From the NCBI RefSeq assembly GCF_910592395.1, contig NC_088311.1:3352501-3416500 (forward strand): a stretch of DNA of 64,000 nt, in the 5' to 3' direction. This stretch comes from Lineus longissimus. Taxonomy: Eukaryota > Nemertea > Pilidiophora > Heteronemertea > Lineidae. Made by a program: the position numbers and the translations under genes. Below, in pieces: positions 1 to 14,119 of the stretch (within the stretch, counting starts at the first letter, position 1; every line of letters begins with the position of its first letter). Under the pieces are notes generated by a model. That model had not been told where the DNA came from. It worked only from the letters and a program-made list of their open reading frames with translations, and did no database searches.

Positions 1-180
1 TACCTGTAAGACGTCTGATTGCTTGTCTTTGATGAAGACAATCTGATTTGTGTCGTACAACTGAAGAAATCATCTTTGGTCACCATTGATTGGCTTGAGT
101 GGAGACTTATTCGAATCCATGAGAACGGCATTGCTGATAGCATACTTGTATCAACAGCATTCGCTGATAGCATACTTGTA

Positions 181-551
181 TGAACAGCAATAGCTGATAG
201 CGTAGTTGTATATCCAGTCATTCTGCACTTGTATGAACAGCAATAGCTGATAGCGTAGTTGTATATCCAGTCATTCTGCACTTGTATGAACAGCAATAGC
301 TGATAGCGTAGTTGTATATACAGTCATTCTGCACTTGTATGAACAGCAATAGCTGATAGCGTAGTTGTATATCCAGTCATTCTGCACTTGTATGAACAGC
401 AATAGCTGATAGCGTAGTTGTATATCCAGTCATTCTGCACTTGTATGAACAGCAATAGCTGATAGCGTAGTTGTATATCCAGTCATTCTGCACTTGTATG
501 AACAGCAATAGCTGATAGCGTAGTTGTATATTTAGTCATTCTGCAGTTGTA
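181..551. repeat. Tandem repeat, 53-bp unit, seven copies
   Basis: Seven nearly identical 53-bp units start at 181, 234, 287, 340, 393, 446 and 499. Each begins TGAACAGCAATAGCTGATAG and contains CAGTCATTCTGCAC. Copies differ by only one to three bases, mostly in the last unit. Positions 128-180 hold a degenerate lead-in with the related GCTGATAGCATACTTGTAT. The near-identity indicates recent expansion (minisatellite). No open frame runs through it and no function is visible. Confidence 0.95.
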
Positions 552-1030
552 TCGACAGTCTTCCTGCAGTCTTTAGACCTTGGTTGTCTGGTAACCAATC
601 TAAAGAAAACACCTCTGGTTCCTTTATAGGTCTAGTCAAATTCTTTCTTGATTAAAATTGAAATGAGTTAAATTTACCCAACCAATTTTCAATCTGGTTA
701 GGATGTCATAACTCAAGTTTATTGGTTAATATCACATCCAGGTGGTTGACAGTGGCATTATTAAACCTAACAGTGACTGGCATTGTGTCATTTTAATCTC
801 AGGAACTGCTGTTCAATACCGATTGCATTCTCCAGCTACGGGGTAGGAAATCAAATCATATCTACATGTACATGGTGAAGGTCTATTTGAATGATTGAGT
901 TCTTATTCTGGACTATGGGTATGGAGATTGGCAATAAACAGAGTTGGTGAAGTTGTGGGTCATAAAGTATGCATGATTTAAATCTCGTGGAGTTCAGGGA
1001 CTTGGCTGTTGAATAGAAGAAGTAGTCAAT

Positions 1031-1049
1031 GGGGGGGGGGGGGGGGGGG
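1031..1049 (+). repeat. Poly-G tract (19 bases)
   Basis: An uninterrupted run of 19 G residues. It creates a spurious run of prolines in the opposite-strand frame. Such tracts are polymorphic and error-prone in assemblies, so the exact length is uncertain. Confidence 0.9.
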
Positions 1050-4000
1050 TCCAAAGCTGGCTCAAAATAATGATACAGAAGACAATCTAAATCTAAACTC
1101 AAGCTATTTTATGTGAGAATTCCTTTAAGCCAACTTATGACACCTTCAAGAATCACATCCGCGAGACCCCTTGCACTACACAATATACAAACTTATCTCT
1201 TCAGCCTGACTGCCCCAAGACAAAAGAAAAAGATTATTTTACTTCTTAATTATATCTTTGATGTCCTCTTAAGATGACCAACGAAGCGTGGAAGCTGTTT
1301 GATGTTGATCATCCGCCAATCAAGAAGGGACTCAAATCGTGATTCATCTATTTGTGACATCTGAGGTGTTGCTGATTGAGTATCTAATTGTCTTACGTGT
1401 GTCGGCTTGAATCTTCTTTGATCAAGATGGTGTTGGATTTTGGTCTTTTTCTGGTAGTTAAGACCTGATTCATGGTTTCATTCAAGTAACAATGATTTGT
1501 GAATTTGTCTATTTGTGACATCTGATGTGCTGTTGAGCTAAATGTCTTATGTTTGTCGAGTTGATTCCTGTGTTGGACTGTGGGTGAGATTGGTGTTGAT
1601 CTGTTCGTTAAACATGATTCATGGTTGCAGTGACATTACCTTTGATGAAACTCTATAAGATTCTTGATGTAGGTCTGATCAAACGGTTATGTTGATATGT
1701 CATTGTATTGCATTTAAGCAATCTTTTTTATCATTTCATCACTACGATCCTGAGTTATATCATCGTTAATTTTGTTATGAATATCTCTTTACCAAAGCCT
1801 GCAGAATATGATTCGAATCGAATACCACCTTCTCCCTGCCAGCTGATGGCAGCCAGGCTTTCCCTGCGTTGTCATTATATCCAAGGCTATGCTATAATTA
1901 TAGTTTGAATGTTCTCGAAGATGCAAACCAGTCCTTTTGATCGAAACGTGATGGCGCATTTAATAATTGATTATCTGGTTTCAAAGGGAGGTATTGATAA
2001 TGATATCAATATTGGCATCTTTTGAAGGTTGTGGAAAACTGCTAGTATTCCTCCACCATGGTAATACATGCAGGGAGGGTATCCGCATTCTGATAGTCAG
2101 GCTTAATTTCACTAGGGAAGGCGCCAAAGTGGCGTCAAAACTCAGACGAAATTGACGTTACATCAAGGCAACACCCTAGTGAATGTCAGCACCACAATTT
2201 TGCTGATATTGTGATCATGCCAGTGGAAGTAAGCGAGCGGTCTCATCACTGCGTAACTGCGTCTGACAGAATCTCCCGGTAACTACAGTAATTAATCTAC
2301 AATTTGCCACCAGCACGTAGGAATACGTGCCCTAAGTATGGTGTGAAGAAGAAATGAGAAATAGGACCTAAGCATTCCCAAGGGGTGTGACAAGATAATT
2401 GAACACCTGTAGACTGGCAACCAAGCAGCATATCAGTTGTCTATTTCACTTAAAGGGAGAAAATAGGCTTGAGAATCTGCCTTGTTTGATCACGGAATAT
2501 GATCAGAAATCGAGGGTTAAAACAATGCCACTGCAGAGCCATCCACGCCCTGACTCTCTCAGCAGAAGCAAAAGCATCCAGTTATAAGACAGCTTTGAAA
2601 GTGAGCCAATTATCTCGCGTACTGTGGTATTGATTATAACTTAATGTCATCATAAAGTATGATATCCTCGTTTCTTTCCTGGTGCTTCAACTTAACACTC
2701 TACCACTGGTGGTATGCTTGAATGTTTGAAAACTAGGTCATTTTCAATTCTCAGGCTAAGGGTGTGGTGTTGTTCAGCATATTGACTGAGAGGTTTCAGT
2801 CCTTTCAAAGCCAGCTATATCTTACGTTCTTCAAATTGATCGGTGATGCCAGTGGAAACAACACAGCTTCCCTCACCCAATGCAGTTAGTGCAAAGAGTC
2901 CCCAATAGAAGTTGCTGTTGATACCAACTGTAGCACTTTCCTCTTGCGGTTACCATAGCTTCCTTTGTTTTATATGGTGATAGCTTGATGATTATTAGAG
3001 CAATCTCCAGCTGAAGTTGTCCTCACACGGTACTTGATGAATATGTCACTTTGCATAAATGTTTCTCTGAATCCCCAATACAGTTCATTAGGTTGGTCCA
3101 GGCAGTTTGTAATCCAAATCGCCCATAACTCAATCTCAATATTTTCATAAATATTTCATCTTTGCATGTTATTCTGTTAACAATTTTGGTACCATTTATG
3201 GAATATATTTGGTGCTGTATTGCACTATGATGTAGTAAGAGGTGTGAGCGCCGGGCTGATAACCAAGCCGTCATGGATAGGAGTCTCTGAAAGATCACTA
3301 CTATTTTCAACTAAATGTTCGAATAGAGCAAGGCAAGCTGCCCTACATTGTTCATCCTTCGAATGAGTTGTCATTACTGCACTGGTCAAATTGAATAGAA
3401 CAATCCAATTTGAAACTGTCCTCAGTGTCCTTGATAGAGAGGGGGTCCTGCTAACAGATGTGTCTGCTGAGGTAGGTTCCAAAGTGTATTCCTCTTGGGT
3501 TTGGGTTAAGATCCTCGTTGGTGTACTTTAAGAATCCACAAAATATCAAGATATTATATCAATCAACAGATTACTCTGCTGATGGAGTTGCGTGATTAGT
3601 AGATGAAAAAAACTTGCCGCCAAAAATATCCCCGGAGCAATCCGATTGTACGAGGATTTCAGCACCGTGTTGATTCACCCGTTTGCTTCATTCAAGACAT
3701 CATGCCGATGACACTCTGTGGATAAAGTGGAAAAAATCTCTTGCCTGTCATGGACAGGTTGAGATGGTTTCTTAGAAATCCTCGGGTCTCAAGGAAGACT
3801 GATTAGCATTAATACCAGGGTGTTGGTGATAGTAGTATGCAGGGATGATGGGCACCTTTGAGAGTGCTGTGATGTATTACATGTGAGCTGAACACTGAAG
3901 TGCCCCATACAACCATTAAGATGTACATGAAGCAACATGCCAACATGATGTTAAAAACAAACATGATTTCTTTACAACCGGGCCCTGAAGATAATCGGGA

Positions 4001-5111
4001 ATATTTGCATATAAAACATTTTTGAGAATTATTGACGTATCCTTTGTTACTAGAAACAGTCAGATCTGGTGCATGTGACTGACAAAGAAAACAACGTCTT
4101 ACGCCTCCCTAGTGATTAAAATGAAATCCCCTCTAGGTTTTCACTCGCTTCACTCATAGTTAAAAATTTGTTAAAAGTGTGAAAAAGCTCCTCAAAGCAG
4201 CTTCATATAAAAAGCCCCAACCGAAGGATGAAATTGAAACTTCTTTGTCTTTGTGATTTGATTTCCTCCCTCCAGCACGTGTGAAGTAATTTCAAGAAAA
4301 TATTTCTTTCTTCACGTTTGTTTCTCTTCTTTTAAAGAGAGGAAAATTTCAAATTACATATCAGATTTTAGGTCTGTGGGGCATCTGATGCGAAGAAAAA
4401 TTGAGACTGCCATTCAGTTTGCTATAGCTTTCTACCATTTCATTCTCACCATTGACGTATTTGACAATGCCATCATGGAATGTGTCGTAGTTCATTGCAT
4501 CATGATATCATTGGACTGATGGTTTGGTCTAGCATATTGCACCATTGCGCACTGGACCAGAATTCCAGTCTACCTTAGTGAAGTGGTTATATTATAGATC
4601 ATTTGATCCCTTACACCAGTAGCATCCCCATCTCCTGAAAAGAACATTTGTGCTGTCCACCTTCTCTGAGGAGTTAACAGTTCCTCCCCTGAGTTAGCCC
4701 CTCCTCCACCTATGACCAAAGCACTACTTCGTCAGTGGTGGTATTCCTTAGAACCAGTGATATATTCATTGATAGAACACCAGTGGAGTCCTCCAGCTAG
4801 AGTCAATGATATTTACCCTCTCTAGTTTCACTGAGGTTGTGCTAACAAGGTCTCACACAGGATGAGGGCTATTGGTTTCTTCTCATGTATCGTGTCCGGT
4901 ACTTTCAGGTGGCTACTTCACCTTCCACAGCCAGAGTGCCACTTGGAATTCTTATTTAGGGCTAACCATAACCTGACAGTGGCTTTTTATGGGATTTGAA
5001 CATTTTTGGAAGGTTCTTGAATGATCCTTTTAGTGGTCTCGCACACTACTCTGTGGATCTCCATGCAACCACATTAAGAGCATTTGTACTTTGAAATTTT
5101 TTCATCAGTCA

Positions 5112-5203
5112 GTCAATCAGTTGAAAATTTGGAAAAAATTTCAAAGTCAAAAAAGTTTTGGGACTGAAGATTTGGTGATGTTGCTTCATTTTGAGCCCCC
5201 AAA
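5112..5203 (+). repeat. Dispersed AT-rich repeat, copy 1
   Basis: The segment contains AAGTTTTGGGACTGAAGATT followed by TTGGTGATGTTGCTTCATTTTGAG. A closely similar block occurs at about 27665-27770, and the end motif occurs in reverse complement near 28357. Three related blocks in one window indicate an interspersed repeat family. No termini or coding capacity can be seen, so its class is unknown. Confidence 0.5.
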
Positions 5204-7770
5204 AAAGTGAAAAAAATATTTGTACTGATTAGTTCTGATCCCTACCTTCTGCAGACCTGTCAACTACCATCCCAAGTGGAAATATATAACTATCTGCGGG
5301 AAATATGTTCAAAATGAAATCACTGATGGAGATAAATGGAATCCAGAATACAATGGTCAATATATATAGCAAGGGGAAATCCGGCAACTCAATTTCGGCA
5401 ATGATGAAATTCGATCGCTTGTGATGAATAACGGATATATGAATTGATGACGTCCAATAAAAAGGGCGTCGTATGCATTAGGAAGTGGGACTCGTCAGAA
5501 AGTTGGTAGTTATTGATGAATTCCATTTAAAAATTGGTTAGAAATCTGATTAGAAGATGTTACAACTCCGAACCCATGAGCCTTTGTCATTTTATTGAAA
5601 CAATTATTTTTGTGTAATGAAACACTTCATTTCTATTCTTATCTCAAAAATGCATCGGTATTTTATATCAAGACGTTTTTGGCTCAAAATGATCCAAGAA
5701 ATGATCATTGTTTGACACCGACTCAAGTCATATGATAACAGATTCTCCCGTTACTGGTATAGATCTAATCTCTTCTTGCTGTCACCAGTATCGTCAAGGC
5801 TATGGAGTTACAACACCTTATTATCCATCATACCTTCAGTACGGTGTAATTATCTTCATAGTGTTACATGTTTGAAGCTATAACTCAAGGAATGGCGGTC
5901 TTTGTTCATCATGTTCATGTGGAATTATCTCGAACTTAAGGGAATGTTACTGAAAGAAGAACGATGCCGAATGCAGGTGATCTACAATCTCCCTGTCCTG
6001 GTCCCGCATAGCTAGCAATGTTTGTCAAACTTTCAAAAGAGGAAGGTGCATGTCATGATAACGTCTCAAATCATTTTCAAATACTTGTAGATCTTCAAAG
6101 GAGGAATATTAATTGCCAACCTATTTTAATAACGATAAAATGTAGCTGATATTAGCCTGATCATGATTCTCGGATGAAACACAGAGTTCAAGGAGAGGAT
6201 AGATGTGCTTAGAATCGGCAACCTTGGCGATGTCGGAGATGCAATACACGAATAGGTAGTTGACAAAATGTGTTTTAACTGCCTGCAAAGCTGCTGAACC
6301 TCATACAAAGGATACCAGTTGAACTGCCATACGGGACTCATGTTGGGTGCATGTTCTTGTGATAGGGAAGGGAGGATAAACTACCGATGCCACATGTTGA
6401 TTAATTATTCAGACATCATGGCTACATCCAGATAGTCACATTGTTTGGAACAGTTCACTTTAATCCATCTTCATAAGCCAGGAAGAACGAAAAATGTTAC
6501 GGCCTGGAAATACACGATCTTTCCCCGCCATTAATCTCGACGTGACATCTGCCGCGTTTGGTATGATTAACGATATACACGTATGGAATATTTTCCTGGT
6601 TTATGACTCTGATTATGTACAGCATAATCTGGTTCAACTAAACATGAAAACCCGAGTATTGTATATGGTAGAAGCACTGGAATCCTAGTTCTTCTTAGAA
6701 TGGAATGTATTGTAATATTACATAGACCAAGACTCGTGTCGCCAGCTGATTCCTGGTGTTTCCGGCATCAACCATTATATTTCTTCTCTGCAAGCTCAAT
6801 TTTGACAGGGTTTGTTTTGGCATGGCAAAAATATGAAATCTTCTGTCATGGGCATTTTCAGAGGGGCGAAGTTACTCCGTTTTGAAAACAGCCCTTCAGT
6901 CTCTGTGACTAGTAAGCCGTAGTAGTAGAAAAAGGATCTGGCACCGCCCTCCTGTGCGCTGGGGCATTGAGAGTACACCTGTTGTCATATCTGTCTTGAC
7001 TGTTAATAACAAGAAGCCATCATATTCATATAATCCATAGTCATATTATATCTCTGCTAATGGAAATCTGGGCAATAAGGAGCAGCCAAGGCCATTTCAG
7101 ATACTCTTAGAATACAATACATATTTCTAACCATACAAAATGACATGTTGTCAGGTGACAAACTATTCCATGTTCTGCTCTCTTGATAGAAAGCTTTTAA
7201 AAATTGCTGAGCTTCTTGTTAGCTCTTGGTGACTGGCAAGAGATCTTGCTACCGGAGCAATGACCTATCGTGATGTTTATGAAGATTTACACAGACTGTT
7301 CCACGTTGCTATTCGCCTCACACTCCCCAAGGAGGAGCTAAAACTTCTTCAAAGGGTTCAGCAAAAAATGCACCTATCAATTATGTATGAAGACTTTGTC
7401 CAAGATGTCTTTGTGATAAGAATATTCAGTTCTTGTTACATGTGTTGAATATCTCTACAGAGTAGAAAGGACTTTTCGACTTTCTTGTCTATAGTATAGC
7501 GAGTTTGAAGGTTGACTAATTCCTTCGTACCAGAAGGAGTCTGTCCTGGTCATTCTTTGACTGCTCATTCAGCGACTGTAGGCAGGAGATTCAGGCTTTG
7601 GTATGCCATTATAAAAGGTGTAGGCTTCAAGGCGTGTGACAGTTTGCTGATTATCAACGTTAGAAGGAGAAAAACTCCTTCATCGTCACTCCATGGTTTG
7701 CCGATCAGTTTATCCCACATATTACGTATCATCTCAGCCAGGGTCCTCCCACTTGGCTAACGGTGATTAG

Positions 7771-8060
7771 CACTGCAAACCTCATGGTGCCCCATGAGTT
7801 CTTTCCGATATTAGCTAATGTAACTCTCTGGCCTGCCCACTGATTCACACCAAGGACCGGTCATCCCCACAAGTGACTGAGGTGGCCAACTCTGATCCTG
7901 GGGGCCTCTCACCGTTCTCTCTGCGATTGACACTGCAAACCTCATGCTGCCCAACAAGTCCTCTCTAATGTTGGCCAATATAACACTGTGGTCGCCCACC
8001 CTTTCACCCCACAGATGACCAGCCATCCCCACAAGTTATTGAGATGGCCATCCTGAGAAC
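7771..8060. repeat. Diverged tandem duplication, period about 160 bp
   Basis: The motif CACTGCAAACCTCATG occurs at 7771 and again at 7931, and similarity continues through GACCGGTCATCCCCACAAGT versus GACCAGCCATCCCCACAAGT. The two copies have diverged visibly with small indels, so the duplication is old. Open frames crossing it show no recognisable domain. Confidence 0.65.
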
Positions 8061-10047
8061 CATTCAATGTATAATGGATGATTATCGGGAGGCAAATGGA
8101 GCAGGTCATTCCTGATGGATGCGTATGCCATTAGTAATTGATGATGGATCATGCAATATCGTTGCCGAGATAGAACCAAGAATGACCTGTTGCATGATCA
8201 GATTCTCTAACCTCGGGAGAAGCGATTAGAATGGCCTGTTGCCTTCTGATAGTGTGGGCAATCAGAGGCGGGAAGCCAGGCTTTTGTTTCATTGCTATTT
8301 TCTTGTTTATGTTACAGTGTTACCAGAGAGGGGTTGGGGGTAGTTTAGTGTTTACGATGACAATCTGAATGACTTGGGCAAGGTACATGCAACAGCCTTT
8401 GAGTGAGGCATATAAAACTTATATATTCATTGCTCCTTGTGCCCATTTTCAGAGACCATGTCGGGTCCATATGATGAGATCCCCAAGACAGTCCTTACTT
8501 AAGTCTCTTCAATACACTGTCAAGAGATGTCATATCGCATAACATATAACTCCAACATCCTTGTACAGGTGTTGGCATTCTAATGGTGAAAGAAAATCCA
8601 TTCCCAGTAGTCAAGGATGTTGTGTTGTATCTTTACATTGACCTTCACGACAGCTCTATAAGAATACGATTGGTTTCCTCTCATGTTACCTTCTTCTGTT
8701 TCAACAATATGTGATCTCATATAATGGAAATAAGGCAAAGGGGAATGGATGTTTTTTTTCCATGTTCCTCATCCTTTCAGAGAAAGAATTGGGGTACCTG
8801 CCCCGGCGTTCCATTATCCCAAAGGGCTGTCTAGATTTCTGATAAGCAGTATTGTCCAAATCCCAATTGGCATGCGCATCTGAATAATAAAAAGAAAAAT
8901 CATATTTCATCTGTTCAATCTCACTGAAATTTATCCTTTAAGTGCTGATGATATACAAGTCTTAAGATGATAGCAAGTTTAATCCTTTGCCGATGCCTTG
9001 TAAATCTCTAACATTTAAAACATACTACTTTATCGGGGTTAACTCAGCTTACTTCTTACAGTTAATCAGAATTGGCATGGATTGAACTCTTTCTTTGATG
9101 AAAAAGTGTTCCTTTATTTTAATGATGGGAGTTTATATCACTCACAAAAATAGTGTTCGCAGTCTTTGATGTCGAGCTATAGTTTCTACTCATCTGCTCA
9201 ACGATATTGGAGCAGGCAAAGAAAATCAGCTGATTGTCTGTAAAGAGACCTTAAGGAACGAGCTAATTCTGCTGAAAGCAAGGAAAGGAAGTCTGCTCAT
9301 TACGTCTGGAGGAGGTGAATGCGTTAAGACCCTTTGAGATGGTGAGAAAAGCTGTTTGACCAAGAGGATGAAGGAACATCTGTCTGACTCCACCAGGTAC
9401 ACAAAACATGAGGAATGAAGACAGGATTGGATTCGTGACATCAACACCTCTTGTATCTAGCAGACTTACAAGCTTTAACACCTCAAAACCTCAAAAAACA
9501 AACTCAAGGATAACAAGGTTAAGACTCAACTTCGAAATCCATATTGATTTGTCACAATGGTGGAAACTGTGCCAGTACCACTGATCTGATTTATCAACCA
9601 GCATCGTTATACAAGTGTGGAGAGCATCGTGTCAACAATTAGTGCCTACTGTGGCTAAGCCAATAAAAATATCACATTTGTGATGGCAAAACGTGACTTC
9701 TAGACATACCCCAGCCACAGAACATGCAGAAAAAAATCTCTCAAGTTCCACTTAGTCGTTGAATGACATGATTGGCAAGAGTCACGCAAGAATAACTAAC
9801 TCCTTCATCTTCATTAATAGGAGCACTCAGAGGGAATGCGCCAGTATAAAACATGTATTAATCCTAATTCACCGACAGATTGCCGACACGAGAAATCGTC
9901 CGCTCGCAAAATTGAAAGTGTCATATAATGAATATCTCGCAATATGCAGATGGGACCCAGCTTCCTTAAATTGTCGGCGGCAATATTGCTCAAATCAGGC
10001 CTGATTATCTTGAAATTGACAGGATGGCCTCCAGGTAGCAATCAACA

Positions 10048-10300
10048 AGTTATTTTACATTTTCCATCCTGCAACGCCGTTGGGGAAGCTGTGATTGCTG
10101 AAAAGTCTCTCTTTGAGGTAAGTGAGTCGTGCATTATGGAGGAGGGCTATGAGTGCATTGCGATATGAACGCTGCAATTAACAAGACGATTTACATTTTC
10201 TGTCGTGTTCCGTGCCGGTGGGAAAGCTTGGAGTGGCATCGTCGGTCTTGTTGCGGCTAAGAGAGTCTTGCATAATGGAGGAGAACTAAAAGCATGGCTG
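10048..10300. repeat. Weak tandem duplication, period about 140 bp
   Basis: Two blocks share TTTACATTTTC, a GGTGGGAAAGCT-like segment and a GAGTC(G/T)TGCAT(T/A)ATGGAGGAG segment in the same order. Divergence is high, and the call rests on ordered short matches only. Confidence 0.35.
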
Positions 10301-13300
10301 TAGAAATCATAAGAAACGCCATTTTGAAAGTTGAGAAGCTGCAAAATGTTCAGTTTGGCATTCTGGTAACTGAAGAGGAACGAGACTACAGTGGGTTCCA
10401 ATCACTGCCATTTTGAAAGTTGGGTGTGTCAGAACTGTTGTAACAATAGAACATGGACATCATTGTCTACGCTTTGTGTTTATGTGTAGCATATTATCTC
10501 TATTTGTTGTTTGAGGAGCATGGCAAATAATGGCAAAGTTCTGAATTCTTAATGGAAGTTGTGGCAAGCCTTGAGAAAAAGCAAAACTTCCCTGAATGCC
10601 TATCTTTGCCAGCTATCATTGTGTGAGTAAACATCACTGATAAATAAGCTGCAGGCAGTAACATTGTTATCTTCCCCGTTTCGCTTTTGCTGAAATAAAG
10701 AAAATCTATGTCTTTTTGGTTGGCCAACTGTTGATGTGCATACATAACGGCTCATTCTTTAGGCTGCACCACGCAAGGTGGTTGTTGTTGGTGAATTACT
10801 CTGCAAAGTTATTTTGTAGTTATCACTTGAAAAGTAACCGAATAATACTTCGATACCGTATGACTAGACACCATGCAGGTAACTTTGAGAATTCCAACAC
10901 GGTTTAAAGATAATGAGAAGCATTCAGCAGTGGCATACCAATGCAATCTCAGCTTATCGTGGAATTCTGTGGCTTTCTGGTGTGATTAGTTGGAAACAAG
11001 ACATGCATCTCAAATAGAACTTGTAAAACATGAGAGTTTTATGTTTCCTCGACTGGTTTAATATCCTATTGGAGAACGGACTCAATGGATTTGTTGTTAG
11101 CGCATTCTTTGAGTTGTGAGCCAAGCATTGATTAATTTATAGTATTGTTAGCTCTTGAGAAACATTTGTGGGTGATTTGTCTAAAGAAGCTTTAAAGTCC
11201 CCAGGGGAAACATATGCTCTCATTGAGAGTCAGTCCTCATCAAAGGCGTCTATTAGAAAGCCGTATGATGAGACAGCCGTATGGTTAGAATTTGAACCAG
11301 TGGCGACATAGTCAACAGATGCAGAGTTTCATATCACTCTGGCTTTTCAATATTTCTCAATGTCACATACTCAGCCAAACCCGCCAAACCCGTACCTAAT
11401 CTGTATGTTCACCGGTGTTGTTAGAGAATAGAACTGATCAAATCTAGTTTCCGCATTTGTAAAGATTTCCTCCCAACGAACCTGCTCATCTTTTGCTGTA
11501 ATTGTCACGGGATAAATATCGGGTGATACTTATGAATCGCTGGTAAAACCGGCTTATGGTAAGCATCAGTATTGTGAATACTTGTAATTCTGCGGATTGC
11601 TGATTGCTTCGCTGAAGTCAATTCAGATTTACTCAGGATTAAAAACAAATAAACATGACTAGCGGACATGTTGAAGCTTGTTTATGTGAAACTTTGGCAG
11701 CAGTGTTGAGATTAAGACGGGCTCCATTCCTGCTCATTATCAGGAAGAGTATGGACATTGAAGGTCTTCGTGATAGATGCGTCACTACTCATAAGTTTGT
11801 TCTCAACTCCTACAGCTTCAGGCTGGATTTTACTTGGTTTATATGTGAACAAAAGGGATATCCAGGTTACCATACCATACTTTGCCTGGACACCAATGGT
11901 GTCACTTGGGCTACGATGCTAGCAGCATTTCTCTTTAACGAGTAATTGACAACAACTGATAGAGGTAACAATTCGTTAGCATTTTGGTTTAGGTCAAAAT
12001 GGCAAAGCCAAATGGGGATAAGATGCTCTATGATACGTATCTGAAGGCATCCATTACTGTGTTCATGCATTTCTGGAAGTATATATCTATTGAAAGAACC
12101 AACAAAGCTTAGCAAAAACAATAACACTTTCTTATCACCATTGCAGACTTATTTCCTGCAATGTTAATGGTAATGCCATCCTAATGGATTGTTTACTAGC
12201 AGTCATGATTTCTATAGTCATTAGTTTATATTTATGGATATGTTAAATGTTTGGTTCCTTTTAGCCTTTTTGGCTCCCTGTGATGTGAAAGAGCTGCCTT
12301 TGATGATGATTGTTAGTGTGGCCTTATTACAGAACTTGGAGGCTCCTGGCTTAAGATCTAATGGAAAAATAAGAGTAATGGGTGGGATGAATGGGACTAA
12401 CATTATAACAGATGTTTGTTTGATTTGACTGGGAAGCCAGCAGGGTGATTTGTTGGCAGTTTGATCGGATCGTTCCTTAAGATGATAAGTGGTGTTACTT
12501 GTATCAGGAAGAAATGGATGCTGAGTAGAGATTGCTGACGAGAATTCATCAGGCTAATTTGGCATTGTTGATTGTCTAATGGCGTGTGTGTAAGGTCAGC
12601 AGGATTATACATTATTTATCACCTTGTCAACTTCTGTTATCACCATGTTGAGAAGTTCCTTCCGCTGCTTTCGTCCGATGTGTTGTATTCCACGCATCAA
12701 AGAGTACTTGGTCAATATTAATTTTGCTATCTCGGGTAAAAGAGGCTTTTGCGGGTTTCTTTGTGCTTGAGTAATTTGTCAATATGTATCTCATCAGGGA
12801 CTTTTAGCGGATATAGGCAATCTGATATCTCTTTTGCAACGTTTCTTTTAACACCTTCTGTCCCAACGTTGGATGACTCAGGCAACCTTTGATCTTTTTT
12901 AATGATAGTCTGTGCCATCCTTTGTCTCTAATTACATAGCTTCATATGCTGTAGATTAAAGACTTCCATGTAGATTGTGTAGTGAGCTGTGTGAATTTCG
13001 ATTGGTTGCAAATTAACACAGTTTTTTTGGTCTTGATTGGGTACAGATTGGGTGCAGATTGTGTCGTGTTGAACACAAAGTGTTTTTTAAACTTGTTACT
13101 CAGTGGAGGGGACAGGACGGTCCGGTAGCTCAGGGGTTGACTCATATTGGCTCAAATCGTCTCATTTTGTGGCTCATTGAAGCTCACTGCAAACGGTATG
13201 GGACAAGATTGATAACAACAAGTATATTTAAATTGTGTGGTTGGAATTCAAAGTAATAAAAGGACAAATGTGAAAAATTCGAAAAATCAGCATGCCGCCA

Positions 13301-13828
13301 ATCTAGAAACAACTCATAAAATCGAAGCCCTACATGACGTCGGCTTTCAAATCCCAAGCACATTGAAGCTACCGCCCTTCTAATTCAATTTGAGCTGGAA
13401 CACATCAGCCACTCTCAACCTCTTTGGCAGTTGGATGCTGTGGAGTATTAAATTGACAGGTGAAATTAAAAGTCCTTGATGGATTGTTGACTTGATAAAT
13501 CGGGTTGAGATGCTTAGCTTCGGGAGGTGGCAACTGTTGCTTTGAGATATTAACCCTTTTAGTGCCAATGTGCAGATGGTGAAATCAGGTCTTTTATTTT
13601 GTTAGTTATTGGCTTATTTCGAGATAGGGGTGTGCGGTTAAATCAGGCTAACATGCTTTGCTTCAGGAGATGACAAGTGTTGTTCACGTGGCTGGCTGGG
13701 TGGGTTTTCTGGAAAACCTTTAAGCGTACTACATGTATTCTAAAGATGAAATTAGTACTAAAGAATGCATTGAAATACAAACTTAGAATCATCCGTGTCT
13801 CACTCTTTGTTTTCTTTATGTTTTCCAG

Positions 13829-14119
13829 AATTATTCAAGACAGCGAGCCGATGTCACGGCGACTATCTCGACCTGCGATGTGGACCAAGGGGGTTGCTCG
13901 TGTTCCAGTCCGCCACCTACGGCCGAATGTCCTCCATGGCTTGTGGCGTGAAGGGAAAGACCGGCTGTTACATCGACGTCCAAATGTACATCAAGCGCAA
14001 GTGTTCGGGACGCCATGAGTGCCGGATGCTCGTCTCGGAGGAGCAGGCGCGGAGTCAGCTCAATAATCCGTGTGGAGGCGACAAATCATATCTACAAGTG
14101 AAATATAAATGTATAGCAG
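13829..14119 (+). CDS. Exon: SUEL-type (Gal_Lectin) domain
   Basis: The acceptor TTTTCCAG precedes 13829 and the donor GTAAGA starts at 14120; the exon is 291 nt, phase 1 at both ends. The translation has the SUEL signature: an N-terminal CHGDYLDLRC, the AxYGR-type core SATYGRM, further cysteines in CYIDVQMYIKRKCSG and HEC, then NPCGGDKSYLQVKYKC, matching the family's DPCxGTxKYLxVxYxC ending. The whole domain sits in one exon. SUEL domains bind rhamnose or galactose in egg lectins and occur in latrophilin and EVA-1. Ligand choice here cannot be read from sequence. Confidence 0.9.

Larger units (their letters stand above)
552..13828. other. Non-coding stretch without a supportable gene
   Basis: I find no exon here with recognisable protein similarity and good splice borders. 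Open frames are short (under 100 codons), overlap on both strands and show no domain. The stretch is either intergenic or part of the 5' introns of the lectin-CUB receptor, whose first exons must lie here or upstream. It contains a G-homopolymer, a 160-bp tandem duplication near 7.8-8.1 kb, a weak duplication near 10.1-10.3 kb and one copy of a dispersed AT-rich repeat. Confidence 0.6.

Noticed and set aside
851-1102. - strand open frame with a run of prolines
   Set aside because: The proline run is the 19-base G homopolymer read on the other strand; nothing else in it resembles a protein domain.
12234-12428. Open frame starting MDMLNVWFLLAFLAPC, which looks like a signal peptide upstream of the lectin exon
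   Set aside because: A phase-1 donor is needed to join the lectin exon; the only nearby GT (GTGATG) is weak. Short hydrophobic starts arise by chance in AT-rich DNA. Transcript data could revive it.
13677-14018. Longer open frame overlapping the lectin exon in another frame
   Set aside because: It is the shadow of the SUEL exon; the real frame shows the full cysteine pattern and proper splice borders.
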